From: Puffinus mauretanicus
Taxonomy: Eukaryota > Chordata > Aves > Procellariiformes > Procellariidae
Reading direction: 5' to 3'
DNA: 64,000 nt
NCBI GenBank assembly: GCA_023333565.1
Contig: JAJKFH010003937.1
Span: forward strand, 1,012,001-1,076,000
Below are positions 11,665 to 23,217 of this stretch, piece by piece (position 1 is the stretch's first letter; each line of letters begins with the position of its first letter). The notes under the pieces were generated by a model. That model was given only the letters and a program-made list of their open reading frames with translations, was not told the DNA's origin and made no database searches. Both the position numbers and the translations under genes were made by a program.

Positions 11665-13129
11665 CACTGACGAGAAAAAGTCATTAAGTCACGGATCTTC
11701 CAAAACCAAGCTGATATTCCAGCAGCAGGGATATCACTGCCCAACCAACAGCAATAATATGGTAACCAGACTTAAACTGAGGCAGCAAATTAAGTGCGAT
11801 TCACTGGGAAAATATTAAGAAATACGGAAGGGTTTAAAAAATAAACCCGTATGACTCAAGATTTGTGCTCTGATTATTTTCTGCGGCTACCTGCCCTCAC
11901 CGCTAGAACCAGCGTTGCATTTTCTGCTGGGTTCAGTAAGGCATTTTACTCTACAAAAACAACTAGCTCCTTTCCAACCAATGATTACTTGTAATTATGC
12001 TTTCCCCTGCTATTATTCTAATAGACTGTCATGCTGCACAGAGGAGGCGTTTGGAGGCTGCTTTTATGGATGGACTGTTGGAACACTTAATATAGCTCTA
12101 TTTTTGAATTATCAGGTTCTATCCTTTTGAAGTCTGTGTTAGTGGAACTCCTATTTATGAAATGTGCTGTGCTTAAAGGTTTGCTATTGATGAAGAGGTC
12201 CAACAGAGGCCTTTATCGTAAGTACTGTAGCATTCTCCCCGAGAAATAAATAGCCTTGCTAAAAGGTATGTTGTGTACCAAGGTTGCAAATTATCAGCCA
12301 AGCACCTTATAACTGTATACTTCAAAAATACCTTTCTGCTTTCTGTTTGTTCTCTTTTTCCACAACATGAGCGGTGTTTTTAAAGACACATAAGGAAAAA
12401 AAACCCCTAACCCAATCTGTTAGCTCTTTAATTGGACAACATGTTCTCAATGTAACTCTTTAATATACATATATATCTTAGTGGAAGGTGCTGTTTGCAG
12501 CATGTCGTTCTCTGCATTAAATACTGCGAGTTTTGAGGGAATTTTCAGCTCCCACTCAGTAAGTGATTCAAATCGCTGATTTATTGCAGAATTCCATCAC
12601 TGTGGCAGCCACACCAATGCCTCCAACGCTGTGAGCTGAGGATTACTGCCCAATTATTTAGGAAATGGTAATGAGAACAATGTCATACGTACAGAAAAGA
12701 AGAAAAAAAAGACAGATATTTTCACTGTCACTAAATGTTTAGTCAAAGGCTAGGTAGGAGGGATCTTTGTAGCTTCGTTTCCCTTTTGTGTTGAAATTAC
12801 TGGGAGCTCAGTCGTGCACAGTACTGCCTGCTCTTCCTCCCTTTTAAATCGGCTCCCAAACCCTCTCTTTAATTCTGTTATTTGCCACTGCTCCATACCT
12901 TGAGCTCTTTGGACCTAAAGCCAAAGTGTGCTGATGATACGATATACGTTGATTTCTCTCTCTGCTGCTAAGCTGTACCCAGAATAAATCAGAAGAAAGC
13001 TATGCCAGTAGAATTTATTTCAAAAATTAAAAGCAAATATTAATTTTTCATTAGTGACTTTTCTATTATCACGACAGGCTGACCTCTACTACATCCAGCC
13101 ATACCTTTCCTCTCTTTGGGAGCTTATCC
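11665..13129. other. Non-coding DNA, nothing recognised
   Basis: AT-rich sequence without recognisable repeats or exons. Short ORFs occur, with none above 71 codons on the plus strand. There is a short TATA-like stretch (about 12464-12477), with no other promoter signals around it. Confidence 0.5.
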
Positions 13130-13295
13130 TTAGGCTGCCTTTGCAGACCGGGGGTGCTGCGCTGGGACCGGGGACCACATCCCCCTGCGTGCTCCAGGAC
13201 CCGGGGCTGGCAAGACACCCGGTGTGTCGGGACGGGCCCCAGCGAGGGGGCTGATCCTGAGAGGGCAAGGCGTGGGGGACAACACGGAGGAAAGG
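13130..13295. other. CpG-rich patch
   Basis: A short GC-rich block with many CpGs (for example CCGGGGGTGCTGCGCTGG and GTGTCGGGACGGGCCCCAGC) stands in AT-rich flanks. Frames are open on both strands here (82, 88 and 96 codons), as expected when GC content removes stop codons. It may be an orphan unmethylated patch or a GC-conversion spot. No exon boundaries are convincing. Confidence 0.4.
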
Positions 13296-13539
13296 AGTGG
13301 GTGCGTGAAAATGCAAATGTAGCGGATGCTGCTTCATGGAGGGGTTTTACATTTAACACAACAAATAAGGCAAGTCTTGCTCTAAAGTGTTTATCCGGAG
13401 TTTTTCGTTTGGAACTGTAATGTATCAGAACCTTGACTTCGTACTCCCTAATTCATCTTTACTTATGTATTTTACTATTACCGATAGCTTTCCCCTTAAG
13501 CCTGTCTATTTGCTAGTAGATTTGACAGATGACAGCTAC

Positions 13540-14215
13540 TCTTTGGGATGTTAGATGGCGTTTGTACGGCTATGATGCCAGGAGCGTTCTGAGCGCTGGT
13601 GTTGCATATTTATTGATCTCCATATTCCCAATAATCTGATGCACGTCACATTTGACAACATTATGTGGAGAGGTCAGCTGTATGGGGCTAATGAAACTGT
13701 TTCAAAGATGGATGTTGTTTTCCACAACATTAACCTTGCAAATAGCTGTCACTAGTGCATTTCACTATGGGGCTTGGCGTTTGAGAACCTCCCTTTTTTT
13801 ATTGTTGATGTTAACATTAAACAAAACCTGAAGCCATTAAATCTCAGTATTTATATACGATAGAAAACATGGACGACATGGCATCACTCCAAATGAAAAT
13901 CTTATTAACAGCACACGGTGCTTGTGGCAAAGTCCCGAACAATCTGAAAATTGGTTTGGCTGTCTGAAATGTTTGACAGATTAGCTAAGGATGATGTAAA
14001 AGGACTGAACAGGGAACAGCTGAATTCTAAGGATTAAAGTGGCAAATAGAAAACCCTGATGTAATCAAAAAGCACATTGCACTTTCATATTTTACTGCAG
14101 TATTACTGTTCTCACCAGCAGCTTATTACATCCGGGGCAATATAAAATTTAGATTACCCTTTTACTTTAAAATTATTTCACTAGCATGTGTAATGTTACG
14201 AGGAAGCACTCGATT
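13540..14215. promoter_or_regulatory. CNE-like block (candidate enhancer)
   Basis: The block is unique-looking and repeat-free, and mixes AT-rich cores with well-spaced short motifs: several TAAT/ATTA cores, GCAATATAAAATTTAGATTA near 14139-14158, and TGACAGAT/TGACAGCT boxes near 13520 that resemble TALE-homeodomain sites. There is no open frame of note. The call rests on texture only. A bird-mammal alignment would confirm it or remove it. Confidence 0.3.
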
Positions 14216-17200
14216 TCTAAAGAGGTCTCTTGAAGTTCTTTTTCCTTAAAAAATACTGTTATGGTGATTTAAATATTTAATTGTAGGTTTTCTGCTGTCG
14301 TGCTGAGGCACTTCAAAACAGGAGTCCTAAGGGCGATAAAAATAATCCTTGGAGGCCCCTTTTCCACATAACAGTGTTTTAGAACAGTTGTAGTAACTCT
14401 TTTTTGATGTCATACTGCATCTTTTGTAATGTAAATTTTGCACATACTTACAGAGCACAATTCCAAATATGATTTTGATAGGCAAGCAATTTAGAAAATG
14501 CTTATTTGGCCATCTGAGCTGTGAAGTGCCACATATTTTTACAGCGTCTTCTGGGACTTCAGTGCTTTTTAAGTGAGAAGAAAAAAAAAACCAACCCTCG
14601 TCCTGGTCTGGAAACCCATGATTACATTTTAATATTTTAAAGTGCAGTCAGTAAATGTTAATAAAAGCCCATTCACAAAGGGTGAGATTCTGACCCACGC
14701 ACAGAGGCTGTTAGGAGTAAAGGTCAGATGACTGCGATAAGGACAGCTGAAAGTGGCCTCGCAAGGTCTTTAAGGCGATGTGAGCTGGAGCTGTTGCAAC
14801 GTCTCTGTGGAGCCATAGCTACTACTTACTGCAGCAAGCCCTACTTGCCAGCTATCGGTCCAGTCCTCAAACATTAGGCAATAGTTTTGTTATTTAAACT
14901 TGCTTTAATAAAGCCATGAACATTCATCCAGGCTCTACTTGTAGGTGAGACTTGCCCCTGCGAAAGGTGGTGGTGGGTGTTCAGATCATGAGCTGATAAA
15001 GGCACCAGAAGGACATCTCCCAGTTGAGCTTCGTGAGCTTCGGATCATGCCCTCAAAAGAACACCCCAAATTAAATGGTAAAAAAGGTCAGCTGAGATGG
15101 AAAAGACCTAAGGCAATCCTTTTAAAAATGCTGTCTAGGATGAGCTTATAATAGGTTGTGATTCATTTAACTTCTTGTAAACTGTCCAAAAGTTAAATGT
15201 TGTCTCTAACCTAGTCACCCCGACTGTCTGAGCACTCGGAGGTGGGAGAGGAAGCTTTGTAGGGCAGCACGTGGGTCAGGATGGGAGGAGCTGCTGTCTG
15301 GAGGCATCTTGTGACTGTAGATGTAGAAGGGCTAAGGCAGATGCTTAATTTTTAGACCAAAAAGCCAATGAGGTGGCAACCACCCCAGGAAACTACAAGA
15401 ATATTTTTTCTATAGAAACTTCCAGATAACATGTTCTTCAGGCTCATTTTGAGAATTTTCTTAAGACATGGTCAGAAAGGAATAGTAATGTACTTTTTAG
15501 GTCATATTTATTTTATAGCACATGTTCTAATATGCAATTTGTTTCTTAAAAGTTTGTTAAGAATGCAATTATTCACAAGTCATAAAAAGAAGGTCTCTTC
15601 CCTCAATTTCTGGCAGTTTCTTTGGTGTCTGCATTATTTATTTAGTGACTTAGTATAGGGTCATGGAGAGTTTCTCCAGAAGTAGAATTTAATGCCAAGT
15701 GAACGTCGTAAGGGGAGTTAAAACAGATGATTTATATTTATAACATCACTTAGTAACGCTTAGCACTGTTAATTGAAAAAACATCCTCCTGTAATAATTC
15801 TCAGGTTGCCCAGTATCATTATCATATGAGGCTGTGCAAAAATGTAATACAATTCTATAACATGATTTCTGATATTGCTAAGCTCACATGCTATAAAATA
15901 TTAAGTGCTCACCAAAAATGAATCAACGGAAAAAAACCCTTTTACTCTAAAAGCTAATGAACTATGATTTCTTTTTATTTGTCTTTTGGGTTTAAAGCCT
16001 CCAGACCTCATTTTCAAACTCTTTTCTGAATCCAGGAGTGCTAGTTTATTTTCTAAAGAAAATAGAGAGATCAACAAAGCCTCTCACAAATACAAAGGCT
16101 CCAGGAGCTGGGGCTTTAAGATTTCAAGTGATTACGACACAAACAGCCTGAGCACTGTCATCAATGCTTTAGGGTTTTTTTAAAAAATATATAATCTCTT
16201 CAAAGATGTTAACAGAACGGATGGGTGTCCTTGGTGTAGAAATATACATTTCTGTACTTGGAGGCACGATGCTACCACAATGATGAATCTGTTGGCTGTC
16301 TAATGCTCCCAGTCTATCCTGGGACTTGGATCAAGGACCACAGTTTTTTGCTTGGCTTTTTCGTTATAACCTGGGATTTTTTTTCCCCTCTTATTTTCCG
16401 TGAAGTAGAAATTCCACAGCTAGCCGTTGGAACCTGGAGGCCCCCCTGGGCAAGCACAGTTTGGGCAGGGTGGCTGTGTTGCCAATAGCACATAAAGGCA
16501 GAGCATGGCCAGAATTACTGCTCAGATGCCTGGTGTGAAGGATCGGGTATCCGTTTTCAGATGGGTCATTTGGCCTTGGCTGCCATCTGGAGCAAGGCTA
16601 AGAGTTGTGTCTCTGTGGCTATAATAAGGTGCTGCAATGCTCTGCCACTACATCCTTAAAGACTGAGAAATACCTGACCTTAATATCACTAATGCCTTCA
16701 AAATAATGCTTAAGTGGGACTTCAGGGGTGGAATAAGTCTAGTTCTAGACCTCTGGACAGAATCAAATTTAATCCTTAGGGAACCTCATCTGTGCCTCAG
16801 AACTGCAAAGTGCCGTGCACTCTACCCTGATTGTTCGGTAACTTGCAGAAATGAGCCCATATAAAGCATTAAAGAACTTCAGAGCCCTGCGTTTGATTGC
16901 GTGGAGTTAGAGAGAGAGGAGAGATGCGAATAGCAGCCGCAGGACCTAGGCCACAGACCTGAATTAATGGGCATTTCTAAGCAGAAGGTCCTACCTGCTG
17001 GGAGAAGTGGCAGTGCTGCTGGGCTGGGGATTGCAGGATTTGTACCAGAGTCCTTGAGACCCTGAAAAGCTAATTGTTCATAAAGGCAGGATTCATTAGT
17101 CACTTGTTTAAAAAATGATGTGTGGACTGTTATTTATGGTCAAGTAAGGACACAAATGTGTGAATCCTGCAGTTTGCAATTTCTCCTTGGCATCATCTCA

Positions 17201-17860
17201 GGGATGCCCATCTGATATCCACTCATGGATGCTCAGATCTGCCGGTGCTTTGCTCCTGGGCCCTGGCTCAAGGATCAGGACCTGGCAATCGGATGAGACC
17301 ACAGGCTGATCCCATCTCTGATGGAAGAGGATGTTCTCAGTTTATATGTGTGTCAGGGATGCTTTTCATTTGAGAAGGAAGATTTAAGGAGGCCATATGT
17401 GTATGTGCTTGTATGACATCAACACAAATTCCCACTGAATTTTAAACTAAAAACATTATTTTTTTGAAAGTTTCAAAATGTGAGTTAAAATATTATTTCG
17501 TGAGCTTTGAGTAGATTGTATATTTTTAGCCCAGTTATCTGAAGAGTTGAAGCTTGTTCTCCAAGGGTAGTGTGGGACAGGGAGTTGAGGAGATGCAGTT
17601 GTGCTGGGGAGCATGTTGGGAAAGCTTGCACTAACGGAGTTCAGGGATGTAAGGACAAAAGTCATTAATCTGCATGGCCTCAGTTTTTCTTGTTCTACTG
17701 TTAAGGACAAGTGTCCTTAGCTGTTTTCATAGCATTTTATATCTCAGTAGTAATAGTTGAATTTAACATGCTATGCTGCAACACGACATTGTGTTACAAC
17801 TACAACGTGGCTGTAATATTCCATTAATTTAATATATATATTTAAATCATCAAAGGCTAA
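14216..17860. other. Non-coding DNA, nothing recognised
   Basis: This is AT-rich sequence with short ORFs on both strands and an A-run near 14580-14590. The phrase GGTGAGATTCTGACCC (14682-14697) faintly recalls an old amniote interspersed repeat but is too short to call. No gene, RNA or recent transposon is supported. Confidence 0.5.
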
Positions 17861-17865
17861 CCAGG
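17861..17865. other. Target-site duplication, left copy (CCAGG)
   Basis: CCAGG lies directly before the TG of the LTR and is repeated directly after its terminal CA at 18380-18384. A 5-bp duplication fits an ERVL-type integrase. Confidence 0.85.
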
Positions 17866-18379
17866 TGTCCTGGTTTTGGCTGGGATAGAGTTAAATTTCT
17901 TCCTAGTGCTGTGTTTTGGATTTAGTATGAGAAGAATGTTGATAACACACTGATGTCTTCAGTTGTTGCTGAGTACCCCGCTAGTCAAGGACATTCAGCT
18001 TAAAAAAACAACAAAACAAAATAACACTGGGGGGAAGCAAAGCTGGGACAGCTGGCCCAGCTAGCCAATGGGGTATTCCATACCATGTGACGTCATGCTC
18101 AGTATATGAACGGTAGGCGTGATCCAGGAAGTACCAATCGCTACTTGGTTATCGGTCAGCGCGGGTGGTGAGCAATTGCATTGTGCATCACTCATTTTTG
18201 TATATTCTATCATTATCATTATTATTATTATTATTTTCCCTTTTCTGTTCTATTAAACTGTCTTTATCTCAACCCACGAGTTTTTCTCACTCACCCTTCC
18301 GATTCTCTCCCCATCCCCTGTGGGGGGAGTGAGTGAGCGGCTGCGTGGTATTGGCTGCCTGTCACGTTAAACCACAACA
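17866..18379 (+). mobile_element. ERVL-type solo LTR (copy 1, 514 bp)
   Basis: The element starts TGTCCTGGTTTTGGCTGGG and ends AAACCACAACA, giving the TG...CA ends of an LTR. It is flanked by CCAGG on both sides. Inside, in U3-R-U5 order, are a perfect cAMP-response-type palindrome TGACGTCA (18088-18095), a TATA-like AGTATATGAA (18101-18110), an ATT-rich stretch (about 18210-18235), and an ATTAAA polyadenylation signal (18252-18257). The 3' end carries the GAGTGAGTGAGCGG box seen in this avian family. No internal gag, pol or env sequence is present, so it is a solo LTR left by recombination between two LTRs. The region after the TATA box differs completely from copy 2 at 23218. An A-rich insert (about 18001-18022) is also private to this copy. 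Confidence 0.9.
18088..18110 (+). promoter_or_regulatory. CRE palindrome and TATA-like box of LTR copy 1
   Basis: TGACGTCA is a full palindromic CREB/ATF site and sits five bases before the TATA-like AGTATATGAA. In LTR copy 2 the same site reads TGGCGTCA, with one base changed. The layout is that of a U3 promoter. Whether this copy is active cannot be seen from sequence. Confidence 0.6.
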
Positions 18380-18384
18380 CCAGG
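18380..18384. other. Target-site duplication, right copy (CCAGG)
   Basis: This matches the five bases before the LTR exactly, so the insertion junction is intact on both sides. Confidence 0.85.
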
Positions 18385-19589
18385 ACTGCTTGAAACACTA
18401 TTCTTTTGCAAATCAAAGTATCTCCTGTTTGTTTTGCAGTGAAATGCCTTACAATCTCATTCCCTTCAGAATTACATGTTTTGGGAAGAAAATGCCTAAT
18501 GTGAAATGAAGATGCTGGTTTTGGCCAACTGATTCAGAGGAAAGTATGAAGAGCCCATGGATGGGAAATAATCTGCTTCCTGTGTGGATCCTCCCATAGT
18601 CCCTAAAACTTACAGATCAACTGAAAACCTGCAAATCAGGACTGGATATTACTTCAGAAATATTTACTACTGATGGATGAGGGCAGCAAATTTTAAGCGG
18701 CTTTTTAGCAGTTAGAAGACATGTAGAAGATGGGAAGAGAAGACTTGCTCTTCACATCTGTGAGTGCAAGCCTGTGAAACAGAAGCTTCTGCCAACTCCA
18801 TGCTCAACAGAGAGTGAAAGTGAAGACCCAACATGGCCCTCAACAGGGTCATCACCAGAGCCAGTGAGTGGGGCACAGAGGGAGTGTGGCAGAAGCACTG
18901 GTGGAAGTGGATTGATGGTGAGGATGCTGCTAACACTGATGCAAAGTTAGGGGAGCAAAGCAACGCTCTGACATGACAGAGTGCAACAGAAAAAGACCTG
19001 TTGTGGCCATTGGGACAACTGCACCATCCGTGCCATGCTCGGAGGCTGGAATCAAGGGCAGTTCACCAGCCAGGCGTGAAGGCAGGGGAGGAAGAAGGAG
19101 AGAAAAGGGAGGCAGGAGACTGTGGGAGATCCTTGCACATGTCCTCTTTCCAGGCAGCTCGGTTTTAGAAACCGAGCCCCTTTAACAGGGACAATATAAT
19201 GCAAAGAATTACAGCACTGGCTTTCTGTTGGTGTTTTTTTGCTCTGATACCACTAATGGTTGGGTCTACACGTGCAATGGATGTTCCCAGGCACCTGGAG
19301 CCCCACTCCGATGAGCACAGTGATGTAGAACAAGAGATGCAGACCGATGCCCATCCTGCCGCCGCCCGTGTTGGCTGGGATGGGACCTGGGCGTGCAGAG
19401 CTGAGCAGGATGGAGCCATGGCTGGCGATGGCTCTGGTGCCCCAGGGACGGGCTCATGCTGAAACCCGGCGGAGACAGACTCGGGCTTCACAACCACCTG
19501 CCTCCCGCCATGGAAATGCAGAAACATTTGTGCATTATTTGGTTTGGTTTTTCAATATCGCAGCCTGTTTATAGTTAGCAATTGCATCA
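18385..19589. other. Non-coding DNA with one short hairpin
   Basis: Moderately GC-rich from 18700 to 19530, with overlapping ORFs on both strands (up to 120 codons) that show no domain. A 9-bp perfect inverted repeat, GCTCGGTTT / AAACCGAGC with a 3-base spacer, lies at 19157-19177. No transposon was recognised between this point and 23217. Confidence 0.45.
19157..19177. repeat. Perfect 9-bp inverted repeat
   Basis: GCTCGGTTT (19157-19165), spacer TAG, then AAACCGAGC (19169-19177). It is compact and GC-containing, so it stands out from the AT-rich palindromes that are common by chance. Confidence 0.75.
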
Positions 19590-20110
19590 AACGGGCTCTT
19601 AAATGCAGGTTAAAGGCCTTGATGAAATACAGAACACCTCAAAAAGACAACCTAAATTTTTGCCATTTTAAACTTTGCATGGCTGGCATGCTAGAACAGC
19701 CAGGTTAATGAGCTGTGAGTTTAAATAGCAATTGAAGAAGTCGGTTATAAATATAGAGCAGTTTGCTTTTTGCCTTCCTGTTGCTTTCCCGGGCTTCTGA
19801 AGGCCTTCCACTGATGGAGAGCTTTTAATTTCACATTTTGGCCCCCACCACAGGTGATAAACAAAGGTTTCCCATTGCTATGACTCGGGTCAGTGCTGTA
19901 GCCTTAACGTCAATCCCGCTGCCTGTAATTACACACAAAAGGTTACCGGGATCCGCGGCTAATTTGCAGCCTCTGTTTAGCAGAATTTAATAGCAGGTAT
20001 TACTGGTGCAGCAGTAATTAAGGACCTTTGTCAATAAGACGGAATAGATGGCCACACTTTGTTGTAATCAGTGGACTCTTGAGAACCCAGAGGAGTGAAA
20101 AGCAGTGAGA
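19590..20110. promoter_or_regulatory. CNE-like block with SOX- and homeodomain-type cores
   Basis: The block is repeat-free and has a dense motif texture. ACAAAG (19861-19866) and CCATTG (19872-19877) form inverted SOX-type half sites. CACAGGTG (19849-19856) contains an E-box. TAATTA-type cores include GTAATTACAC (about 19926), GCTAATTTGC (about 19957) and GTAATTAAGG (about 20014). It contains no open frame. The enhancer call is inferred from texture and needs alignment. Confidence 0.35.
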
Positions 20111-20248
20111 GGAGCAATCCATTTTGCGAATAACATGGCTGTCCTTTCACCCCCCCATTCCCTCCCCCCTCCTGAAACCAGCAATGGAATAATAATTCCC
20201 CAGGCAATGAAAGTACAGGAATAAAAGTACTTACCCTCCAGCCTGTGA

Positions 20249-20272
20249 TTTTTTTTTTTTTTTTTTTTTTTT
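20249..20272. repeat. T24 homopolymer
   Basis: A run of twenty-four T. No poly(A)-tailed retrocopy is recognisable on the minus strand next to it. It is the longest homopolymer in the window. Confidence 0.9.
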
Positions 20273-20622
20273 ACTTTTTATTTACTCTACTGTGCTTTTT
20301 ATTTGCTTCGGGCTGCATTTGATGAAGTATTGTTTAAACAGCGCTGAGCAAAATGGATATAGGGAGATGGAAAATAGAAAGAGGAGGAATTTTAACCAGG
20401 TGGATATATGCATTTGCCTTTAAGGTGGACGGTGTTCGGTTTATCAATTATTTCCTTTGGATTTTTAAAAAAGAGAAAGAAATGACAAAAACAAGTGGCT
20501 TGGTGAAGAGGTGGAGAGAGTCATTTAGAGCTGTCTCTGCACAGAGCCGTTCAGCTGTAAATGGGTCGCAAACAACAAGCGAGAAGTGAACTTGGTGTAG
20601 CATTATAACCCCCTCTTCTTCT

Positions 20623-20636
20623 CCCCCCCCCCCCCC
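20623..20636. repeat. C14 homopolymer
   Basis: Fourteen C in a row, giving G14 on the minus strand with G-quadruplex potential. It lies 350 bp after T24 and 50 bp before an alternating CA/CG tract. Confidence 0.9.
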
Positions 20637-20685
20637 ATATCACTAATGTACCAATGAATGGCCTGGCACAAGGCTGAGAGCCCAG

Positions 20686-20726
20686 ACACACGCACACACG
20701 CACACACACGCGCGCGCACACGCACA
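20686..20726. repeat. Alternating purine-pyrimidine CA/CG tract (Z-DNA potential)
   Basis: Forty-one bases alternate strictly between purine and pyrimidine. They are mostly (AC)n with an uninterrupted CGCGCGCGC core (20709-20717) and further CG steps at 20691, 20699 and 20721. Such tracts are the classical Z-DNA formers. The alternation breaks at G20727. Confidence 0.9.
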
Positions 20727-20739
20727 GACGCTGGCGGAG

Positions 20740-23212
20740 GGCGCAGGGATGGGGGGAGCGCGGGGAGGCTGGTATGACACAATTCAAAGAGTGCTTTAAG
20801 GTGTACGCTCCTTTCAGTAATTGGTGAAGAAGCTGCATTTCACTCACTGATTTCCTGCCTTTTTACAGGTTTTAACAAGCATGATGCTTTTAATAGCGGT
20901 TTGAGTACTGGCTCTTTATGAAGGCTCTCTTTTTTAAAGCAGCTTTAACTATACCCTTTCTGTCAGTAATGTCTGAAAAACTTCTACCTTTAATCATTCC
21001 TGGATCAGGCAGCAAACAAGCAGCTCCTCTTCCTTTTTCAATTACATGCTGGATATTCAGCACACATATAAAAAAGAAAAAAAAAAAAAAGAAGCAGCAT
21101 CTTGAGCCTATCACGTATTAAATGCAGCTCTTTGCTGCTGCATTAAAATAACACCAAGGATCTGGCTTCAGCCAACAAAAGCCAGAAATATAAAGTTAAA
21201 GCTGCAGTCCTCTTTTTTATCTGCTCCATTGTGAAAAGGCATTGTAGCACTCTTAAAACAGTGGGGCTTTTTCTATACCTTATGGGCGACGATACTTAGC
21301 TAAGAGATCCTGACCTTTCTGATTCTGAGACCCGCAGCAAATTTTTTACAGCATCTTATGGATGGAGTCTGCTTGGTGCTGTTCCTGTGAGGCGTTGCAC
21401 TTTTTTTTTTGCACTGCTAATTCTAGAAGGGAGCAAGGTAACAGTAAACGTGCCCTGGCTAAGTTTGTTTTGAAGGTCCACATCTTGAGGAAGGTCCACA
21501 TCTCGATGGAGGACCACATCTTGATGAGGTTACTTATATAGGAAGATGAGGCGAGTGGTCCTTAGTGGACACTTACCCACAATAAAAAAAAGGGATCACT
21601 TCAAGGGAGGCCAGAGCTTAAAATACGAAGGAGGTTGAAGGTCAGGGCTGGTATGAATCAGGAGAACCATGAGGGAAACACCAGGAAATATCTTCCCAGA
21701 TGTTGTCATCCTTAAAATAGTTCTCTGGGTCTTAGGCAGATTAAATCTGCACAAGGAGAGCATAGTTGACTTAACGGAATCTTCTGGTCTTCTCTCTTCC
21801 TTGCTTGCAGAAAACACCATTTGGGATATGTATATATATATTCCAGCTCTAGTGGAAAGCCTGGTCTGAAAGGAAGGGATCAGACTGGATTGATCTAACA
21901 GTGCTGGAGAAATTCCACAGCCAAATCCCTAGTGCCCAGCACTCACGTGTTTTACCCTGGTGATCGTGAATGGTGTGAGCTCACAGAGTACGGTTGCTTT
22001 GGTGGTTCATGGGCAGATCTTCCCCATCCTGTTAATTACTTTGAAGACTCAGTCTGAGTCTTTGAATTGCTTGCAGCTGATTTGCATTGATTTCATCTCC
22101 AGCCCTGAACACAGTTCACTGAAGTATTTCAGTCTGAAACTACAGGAAAAGAAGAGGAAGAGAGAAAAGCACTTTTCAGTAAGCACTGCACACGATGCTT
22201 CTGACACCACCGATCGTCCTGGTGGACCAAAAAGACCTCTTCCCACATCCTGAGATTTCATACATTTTGAGGAGTATGAAGCTAATATCCTCAAATGAGG
22301 CAGTAGCATAGGTGGACTGGTGAATCCTTTTAGTAAAATGCAGAAAAATGGCTGTAGGATGGAATGAGAAAACCCCCGACGCTTGTGAAAGGGCCACGAG
22401 ATTATAATTTCATGTGCAAATACATAAGGGATGAGGACCACTTTGGGCTAGTGATGGTTTTGAATATTTTAACGTTTTCATACAATTCTCCCATTAAGCC
22501 AGCCCTCAGTTGTGTTTGTTGGCAGAACTCAGCTGAACCCAGCTGAAGATCCAGTTTATTGTTTTGGATTCAGATGATGGGTCTGAGAAAGTGGGAAACA
22601 ATAATCTCGTTTTCAAGGAGGAGACCGAGGAATTGATTCTGAGTGTCTTATATTGGTGTTAATAAATCTGCTTGCATAGATGAGCAGCTGCCAGAGGATC
22701 AGTTCGTAACCTGGCCGAGGGAAACTAAATGCTAGTTGTGCAGAAAGTCTGTGATAGTGCTAGGAATTGTATTCAGTATTTTTGAATCAATAGTATGGTA
22801 CCCATATCTATATGATATAGATCATATTTATTATTCCTCCCAACAGAAGACCAACAAGCCATGGAAAATGCAGGGGAAATTCTGGAATGTGTTAGAGAAA
22901 GGAAAAGAGGATGGATACAGCCTTTTGGTGGATACAGTTTACAGCAATGTGTTACAGTCTTTTCTAGGAAAAGGGGGTGTGCTGGATTGAATGCAAGTAG
23001 AGTCTGAATAGAAACTCCTTGGAAGTAAAGTTTTTAGTAACAACCCCGATGACACCAAGGTGGAGAATCATGTACAGGGTTTCCCCTCTGATAGATGCTA
23101 CTTTGTCTGCAATAGATAAAAATGAAGAGATAATGTCAATGGAGAAGAATGTTGTTTCAGGATAATGGTGTCCTGCTGCTACCCACATGTCCAAGGCTAA
23201 TCCAGGACATTT
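20740..23212. other. Non-coding DNA with minor repeats
   Basis: No gene is supported. An A-rich tract lies at about 21070-21090, a three-copy 18-20 bp tandem at 21472-21528, and an 8-bp AT palindrome at 22806-22822. Several ORFs up to 130 codons occur on both strands without recognisable domains. Confidence 0.5.
21472..21528. repeat. Three-copy tandem repeat, 18-20 bp unit
   Basis: Three consecutive units begin GAAGGTCCACATCTTGAG, GAAGGTCCACATCTCGATG and GAGGACCACATCTTGATGAG. The shared core is CCACATCT-GA. Unit length varies by one or two bases, so the array has drifted. It is a minisatellite too short to name. Confidence 0.8.
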
Positions 23213-23217
23213 ATTTT
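23213..23217. other. Target-site duplication, left copy (ATTTT)
   Basis: ATTTT precedes the LTR and recurs at 23767-23771. The bases are low complexity, but the position is exact on both sides. Confidence 0.8.

Noticed and set aside
20551..20847. Cys/Val/Arg-repeat peptide on the minus strand
   Set aside because: It is the translation of the alternating CA/CG microsatellite, not a protein.
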